A stretch of 64,000 nucleotides of DNA, from assembly GCF_000764655.1 (NCBI RefSeq), contig NZ_JRGL01000014.1, positions 1 to 64,000 on the forward strand, given 5' to 3'. Position 1 is the stretch's first letter; each line of letters begins with the position of its first letter. Below are positions 59,684 to 64,000 of the stretch, piece after piece. The stretch is from Aeromonas aquatica (GTDB taxonomy: Bacteria > Pseudomonadota > Gammaproteobacteria > Enterobacterales > Aeromonadaceae). Both the position numbers and the translations under genes were made by a program. The notes under the pieces are model-generated. The model saw only the letters and a program-made list of their open reading frames with translations, did no database searches and was not told the DNA's origin.

Positions 59684-62281
59684 TTATACCGCTTGCTGCA
59701 AAATCACCGCATCGGCCTTCTGGGTGTAGGAGGCGATCTCGTTGAAGTTCAGGTAGCGATAGGTATCGGCAGCGGTCGCATCCAGGGTCTTGGCGTACTG
59801 CAGGTATTCCGCCACGGTCGGGATCTTGCCGGTGATGGCGGCAACAGCAGCCAGCTCGGCAGAGGCCAGGTAGACGTTGGCGCCCTTGCCCAGACGGTTC
59901 GGGAAGTTACGGGTGGAGGTGGAGACAACTGAGGCGCCTTCCGCGACCCGTGCCTGGTTACCCATGCAGAGGGAACAGCCCGGTATTTCGATACGGGCAC
60001 CGACCCGGCCGAAGATGCCGTAGTAACCCTCTTCGGTCAGCTGATCCTTGTCCATCTTGGTGGGCGGGGCTATCCACATGCGGGTCGGCAGCTCGCCCTG
60101 GTACTTCTCGAGCAGCTTGCCGGCGGCGCGGAAGTGGCCGATGTTGGTCATGCAGGAACCGATGAACACCTCATCGATCTTGGCACCAGCCACCTCGGAG
60201 AGCAAACGGGCATCGTCCGGATCGTTCGGCGCACAGAGGATCGGCTCCTTGATGTCGGCCAGATCGATCTCGATGATCTCGGCATACTCGGCGTCCTTGT
60301 CCGCTTCCATCAGCACCGGCTTCGCCAGCCACTCTTCCATGGCCTTGATGCGGCGGGTGATGGTGCGCACGTCGCCGTAGCCTTCGGACAGCATCCATTT
60401 CAGCATGACGATGTTGGACTTGAGGTACTCGGTGATCGGCGCCTGATCCAGCTTGATGGTGCAACCGGCGGCGCTGCGCTCGGCGCTGGCATCGGCCAGC
60501 TCGAATGCCTGCTCTACCTTCAGAGTCGGCAGACCTTCGATCTCGAGGATGCGGCCGGAGAAGATGTTCTTCTTGCCCGCTTTCTCGACGGTCAGCAGCC
60601 CCTTCTGGATGGCGGCATGGGGAATGGCATGGACCAGGTCACGCAGGGTGATGCCCGGTTGCAGCTCGCCCTTGAAGCGCACCAGCACGGATTCCGGCAT
60701 GTCCAGCGGCATCACGCCGGTGGCGGCAGCGAAAGCCACCAGACCAGAGCCCGCCGGGAAGGAGATGCCGATGGGGAAACGGGTGTGAGAGTCACCACCT
60801 GTGCCGACGGTATCCGGCAGCAGCATGCGGTTCAGCCAGGAGTGGATGACGCCGTCACCCGGACGCAGGGAGACGCCACCGCGGTTCATGATGAAGTCCG
60901 GCAGGGTGTGGTGAGTCTGCACGTCGATGGGCTTCGGGTAGGCGGCGGTGTGGCAGAAGGACTGCATGGTCAGGTCGGCGGAGAAGCCGAGACAGGCCAG
61001 GTCTTTGAGCTCATCGCGGGTCATGGGGCCCGTGGTGTCCTGGGAACCGACCGTAGTCATGCGGGGCTCGCAGTAGGTGCCGGGACGGATGCCCTGCACG
61101 CCGCAGGCCTTGCCCACCATCTTCTGGGCCAGGGTGTAACCCTTGCCGGTGTCGGCCACAGGCACAGGGCGACGGAACACGGTGGAGAACGGCAGAGCCA
61201 GCGCCTCGCGCGCCTTGTCGGTCAGGCCGCGGCCGATGATCAGCGGGATACGGCCACCGGCGCGCACCTCGTCGATCAGCACCTCGGTCTTGAGTTCAAA
61301 CTGGGCCAGCACCTGCTCGGTGCCATGCTTGCAGATCTTGCCGGCATAGGGGTAGATGTCGATCACATCCCCCATCTCCAGCTTGGAGACATCCACTTCG
61401 ATGGGCAGGGCGCCGGCATCTTCCATGGTGTTGAAGAAGATGGGGGCAATCTTGCCACCCAGGCAGACACCGCCGGCGCGCTTGTTCGGCACATGGGGGA
61501 TGTCGTCACCCATGAACCAGAGCACCGAGTTGGTGGCGGATTTGCGGGAAGAGCCGGTACCGACCACGTCACCGACGTAAGCCAGCGGGAAGCCGGTCTG
61601 CTTGAGCGCTTCGATGGCCTTGACGGGGCCTATCACGCCATCCTTGTCCGGGGTGATGCCGGGACGGGCGTTCTTCAGCATGGCCAGGGCATGCAACGGA
61701 ATGTCGGGACGGGACCAGGCATCCGGCGCGGGCGACAGGTCATCGGTGTTGGTCTCACCGGTCACCTTGAACACGGTGACGGTGATCTTCTCGGCAAGGG
61801 CCGGGCGGTTCAGGAACCACTCGGCATCGGCCCAGGATTGCATCACCCGCTTGGCGTGGGCATTGCCCGCCTTGGCTTTCTCTTCCACATCGTGGAAGGA
61901 GTCGAACATCAGCAGGGTGTGGGAGAGGCCCTTGGCAGCAAGAGGGGCCAGTTCTGCATGATCCAGCAAGTCGATCAGCGGTTGGATGTTGTAGCCACCC
62001 TGCATGGTGCCGAGCAGCTCGACGGCTTCGGCCGCACTCAGGATGGGCGAGTGAGCCTCACCCTTGGCGATGGCGGTGAGGAAACCGGCCTTCACATAGG
62101 CCGCTTCGTCCACACCGGGAGGAATACGGGAAGAGAGCAGTTCTTTCAGGAAATCTTGTTCACCGGCGGGCGGGTTCTTGATCAGTTCAACCAGGGCGGC
62201 GACTTGCTCTGCATCCAGAGGTTTGGCAACTACGCCCTCGGCAGCACGTTCTGCGACGTGTTTACGGTAGGTTTCAAGCAC
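59684..62281 (-). CDS. acnB: Aconitate hydratase B
   Basis: An 865-residue TCA-cycle enzyme that isomerises citrate to isocitrate. It matches E. coli AcnB in length and sequence: [49 protein letters not shown] and the [4Fe-4S] ligands in [14 protein letters not shown]. The start is GTG at 62281, preceded by GAGGA; it gives [15 protein letters not shown], the canonical N-terminus. Confidence 0.97.
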   Translation of the reverse strand: MLETYRKHVAERAAEGVVAKPLDAEQVAALVELIKNPPAGEQDFLKELLSSRIPPGVDEAAYVKAGFLTAIAKGEAHSPILSAAEAVELLGTMQGGYNIQPLIDLLDHAELAPLAAKGLSHTLLMFDSFHDVEEKAKAGNAHAKRVMQSWADAEWFLNRPALAEKITVTVFKVTGETNTDDLSPAPDAWSRPDIPLHALAMLKNARPGITPDKDGVIGPVKAIEALKQTGFPLAYVGDVVGTGSSRKSATNSVLWFMGDDIPHVPNKRAGGVCLGGKIAPIFFNTMEDAGALPIEVDVSKLEMGDVIDIYPYAGKICKHGTEQVLAQFELKTEVLIDEVRAGGRIPLIIGRGLTDKAREALALPFSTVFRRPVPVADTGKGYTLAQKMVGKACGVQGIRPGTYCEPRMTTVGSQDTTGPMTRDELKDLACLGFSADLTMQSFCHTAAYPKPIDVQTHHTLPDFIMNRGGVSLRPGDGVIHSWLNRMLLPDTVGTGGDSHTRFPIGISFPAGSGLVAFAAATGVMPLDMPESVLVRFKGELQPGITLRDLVHAIPHAAIQKGLLTVEKAGKKNIFSGRILEIEGLPTLKVEQAFELADASAERSAAGCTIKLDQAPITEYLKSNIVMLKWMLSEGYGDVRTITRRIKAMEEWLAKPVLMEADKDAEYAEIIEIDLADIKEPILCAPNDPDDARLLSEVAGAKIDEVFIGSCMTNIGHFRAAGKLLEKYQGELPTRMWIAPPTKMDKDQLTEEGYYGIFGRVGARIEIPGCSLCMGNQARVAEGASVVSTSTRNFPNRLGKGANVYLASAELAAVAAITGKIPTVAEYLQYAKTLDATAADTYRYLNFNEIASYTQKADAVILQQAV

Positions 62282-62365
62282 GACTAATTCCTCTTTGGTC
62301 TTTTTTTGGGTTCGCCCAAGCTCGCGGCGATCGTCCTTGCGGGACACCCGTAGGGTGCCCCCCAC

Positions 62366-62508
62366 TATATAAGTTTTAACGACTAATTAAAATCCAAGGC
62401 CTGTATGCTTATCCGCCAAATAAATCTAACCAACTAAAGTTACTGATGTTTTTGCTGCGAACAAAAAACACACCATTGATGAGTTAACAAAAAATCAGCA
62501 TTTAAACC
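62366..62508. other. Intergenic region between acnB and the patatin gene
   Basis: 143 bases, AT-rich, including AATTAAAATCC and runs of AACAAAAAA. It must carry the acnB promoter (reverse strand). No clear regulator site. Confidence 0.4.
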
Positions 62509-64000
62509 TTATTCGAAGGTGGTGCCCAACTGCAGATAGAACATGTCATGGCCCCCCTCCGCCATGCCGTAGCCGAGGAAGATGGGACCGAGGAAACTCT
62601 CCACCCCCACATAGACGGAGCCGGCGGTGAAGGAGCTCTCGACGCTGATATCCTCGCCGCTATCCCAGACCCCCCCCTGCTCCAGAGAGCCACCGAGGAA
62701 CAGCGGAGCCTTGACCGCCCCGAAGTCGTTGTCCGCCACCCGGTAGATGTAACGCAGGCCACCGAACAGGCTGTAGCGCCCGCTCAACTGGTAGTGCTGG
62801 AAACCGGACAACCGGAACAGCCCGCCCAGATCCTGTACGAACAGCGGCACGTCCTCCTGCGAGGTGGAGCCGCCCCCCTCCAGCATCAGGTTGACGCTGT
62901 GGCGTCCCCATGACCAGGGCTTGATCATCACCAGGTGGTAGTTGAGCCCCTCGGTGTTCTCGGTCGGTTCATTGGTCGGCTCTAGCCTGATATGGGAGTA
63001 GCCTCCCTTGATATCCCAGTAGATGCCCTCATAGGGGAAGTAGCGACTGTCGAGGGTGTCGTGCTCGAAGCGCACATAGGGGCCCCAGGCGGAAGCGTCC
63101 GCATCCGCATCGGACAGGTTCTGGATATCGACGCTGCCCACCTTGCCCTCCAGCCCGAGGGATAACCGGCTCCAGGGCTGACGGTTCCAGCCGATGGCGA
63201 GATCCATGCTGGTAAAGCTGTACTCCGAATCCAGATAACGCACACCGGAGGAAAGCACATCTTCTTCCGGGAAGAAGACCCGGCGCTGGGTCTTGTCATA
63301 GGCCAGGCTCGCCTCGCCGAAATAGGTCTGGGAGGGCTCGAGCGGCGTATAGAAGTCGGTCTTGAGGTGCTTGGCGGTACCGAGCGATGCCTCGGTCAGC
63401 CACTCCCCTCCCCAGTCATTGACGTTGGTGAGGGTATAGGACATGCCGACGTTGTAGTTGGAACTGTTCTCGAAATCATCGGAGAAGCCGAGCTGGAAGT
63501 TGAGGTAGCCAGGCCCCCAGTTCTTCTCGCTGGCATTGACCACCAGCACGTTCTCGCCATCGCGCTCCACCACCTCGTAGGTGATGCGATCGAAGGACTC
63601 CAGCGCATAGAGGCGGCGGATCCCCGCCTCCAGGCTCTCATAGGTCTGCACCTTGTCGGGTCGCACCTTGAGCATGGCGCGCACTGTGTCGTCGGAGAGG
63701 CGCGACTTGTTGATGATCTCCACCTTGTCGATGTAGTAGGCCGGCTGGCCGCTGCGCTCGGCACGGCGGCTCAGCTTCTGGTTACGGTAGTCGGCATAAC
63801 GCTCAGGGGAGAGAGACAGCACATCCAGCTGGCTGGAGGCACGCATGGCCACCTGCTCCCCTATCTTGATCCCCTCCGGCATGAGCGCAAAGTCGGCGAT
63901 GCCCATGTTGCCAAACTCCGGGCTGAGCAGCACGTCTTTAGGCCCCATCAGGGCTTTCTGCTGCTCGGTGCCGACCTGGGTCATGTAGGTGGTGAGCTGG
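62509..64000 (-). CDS. Patatin-like phospholipase/BamA-type outer membrane protein (3' part)
   Basis: The visible 497 codons run off the right edge, so the start is outside. Present: the end of a patatin domain (GPKDVLLSPEFGNMGIADF), a POTRA-like domain (KVEIINKSRLSDDTVRAMLKVRPD) and a C-terminal BamA/Omp85-type beta-barrel (residues with alternating aromatic strands up to MFYLQLGTTFE). This is the PlpD architecture, in which a lipase is secreted through its own barrel. The catalytic GxSxG and the signal peptide lie off-window. Confidence 0.8.
   Translation of the reverse strand, partial: QLTTYMTQVGTEQQKALMGPKDVLLSPEFGNMGIADFALMPEGIKIGEQVAMRASSQLDVLSLSPERYADYRNQKLSRRAERSGQPAYYIDKVEIINKSRLSDDTVRAMLKVRPDKVQTYESLEAGIRRLYALESFDRITYEVVERDGENVLVVNASEKNWGPGYLNFQLGFSDDFENSSNYNVGMSYTLTNVNDWGGEWLTEASLGTAKHLKTDFYTPLEPSQTYFGEASLAYDKTQRRVFFPEEDVLSSGVRYLDSEYSFTSMDLAIGWNRQPWSRLSLGLEGKVGSVDIQNLSDADADASAWGPYVRFEHDTLDSRYFPYEGIYWDIKGGYSHIRLEPTNEPTENTEGLNYHLVMIKPWSWGRHSVNLMLEGGGSTSQEDVPLFVQDLGGLFRLSGFQHYQLSGRYSLFGGLRYIYRVADNDFGAVKAPLFLGGSLEQGGVWDSGEDISVESSFTAGSVYVGVESFLGPIFLGYGMAEGGHDMFYLQLGTTFE

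Noticed and set aside
60134..62287. A 717-codon open frame antisense to acnB
   Set aside because: acnB is certain from its sequence; the opposite frame is open only because of codon bias and shows no protein family.

Overview
The window is a GC-rich gammaproteobacterial chromosome segment, most likely from Aeromonas or a close relative. That is inferred from the protein families, the Vibrio/Shewanella-like gene content and E. coli-like orthologues such as TreR, TreC, AcnB, Bfr and MgsA. No database comparison was possible. Coding density is high. There is no prophage, intact insertion sequence or CRISPR array.

Layout. 0-2.5 kb: a tRNA-Leu pair, a ComFB-family gene, a Fur-boxed small membrane protein and an NhaC-type antiporter behind a strongly structured leader. 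2.6-9.4 kb: a LysR regulator and a polyamine uptake/catabolism operon (ydcS-T-U-V-patD type). Its junctions are stop/start overlaps, and two of them carry small ORFs that repeat the C-terminus of the preceding protein. 9.5-17.1 kb: a complete aa3-type cytochrome c oxidase operon (coxB-coxA-ctaG-coxC-SURF1-Sco-like-ctaA-ctaB, reverse strand) with a DUF2909 gene facing the other way. 17.4-20.8 kb: tmcA, hlyU, bfd and bfr. 20.9-25.6 kb: a DUF885 peptidase gene with an internal stop, mgsA, a SieB-like membrane protein gene and a CaCA exchanger preceded by a yybP-ykoY (Mn2+) riboswitch. 25.7-41.6 kb: ansB, a copper-chaperone-like gene, and two sugar regulons. The first handles beta-glucosides (LacI, glycoporin, ROK kinase, PTS IIA/IIB/IIC, GH1 enzyme, plus a divergent second IIC). 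The second handles trehalose (treR, treB, treC, maa). 41.7-47.0 kb: a Yip1 protein, a K+ channel, OmpA, a decayed stretch holding a degenerate tRNA-Asn and a K+-channel tail, then an intact Asn-Phe-Thr-Phe tRNA cluster. 47.1-50.9 kb: plsY, folB, folK, a YbaK-like protein and an MdtD-like MFS pump. 51-56 kb: a CobW GTPase, a sugar-lactone oxidase, LysE/LysR, and an SDR gene fused by deletion to the tail of a LysR gene. 56-64 kb: two tandem CSS-EAL phosphodiesterases, acnB and the 3' part of a patatin/BamA-type outer membrane protein gene cut by the window edge.

How the genes work together. The polyamine operon imports putrescine/spermidine-like substrates and oxidises the aminoaldehyde formed from them. 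Both sugar regulons phosphorylate their disaccharide during import and release glucose 6-phosphate plus a free sugar, which the ROK kinase or Maa can then handle. Palindromic operators link each LacI-type regulator to its targets: GGAAACCGGTTTCC for the beta-glucoside genes and AAATGGGAACGTTCCCATTT for treB. The cox operon encodes structural subunits, heme A synthesis and assembly factors. Metal-linked control is visible at a Fur box (0.8 kb), a weaker Fur-like site at bfd and the Mn2+ riboswitch at 24.5 kb.

The most unusual signals are the two C-terminal echo ORFs in the polyamine operon, the Mn2+ riboswitch on a calcium/sodium-type exchanger, the structured nhaC leader and the deletion and decay scars at 45.7-46.6 kb and 55.4 kb.
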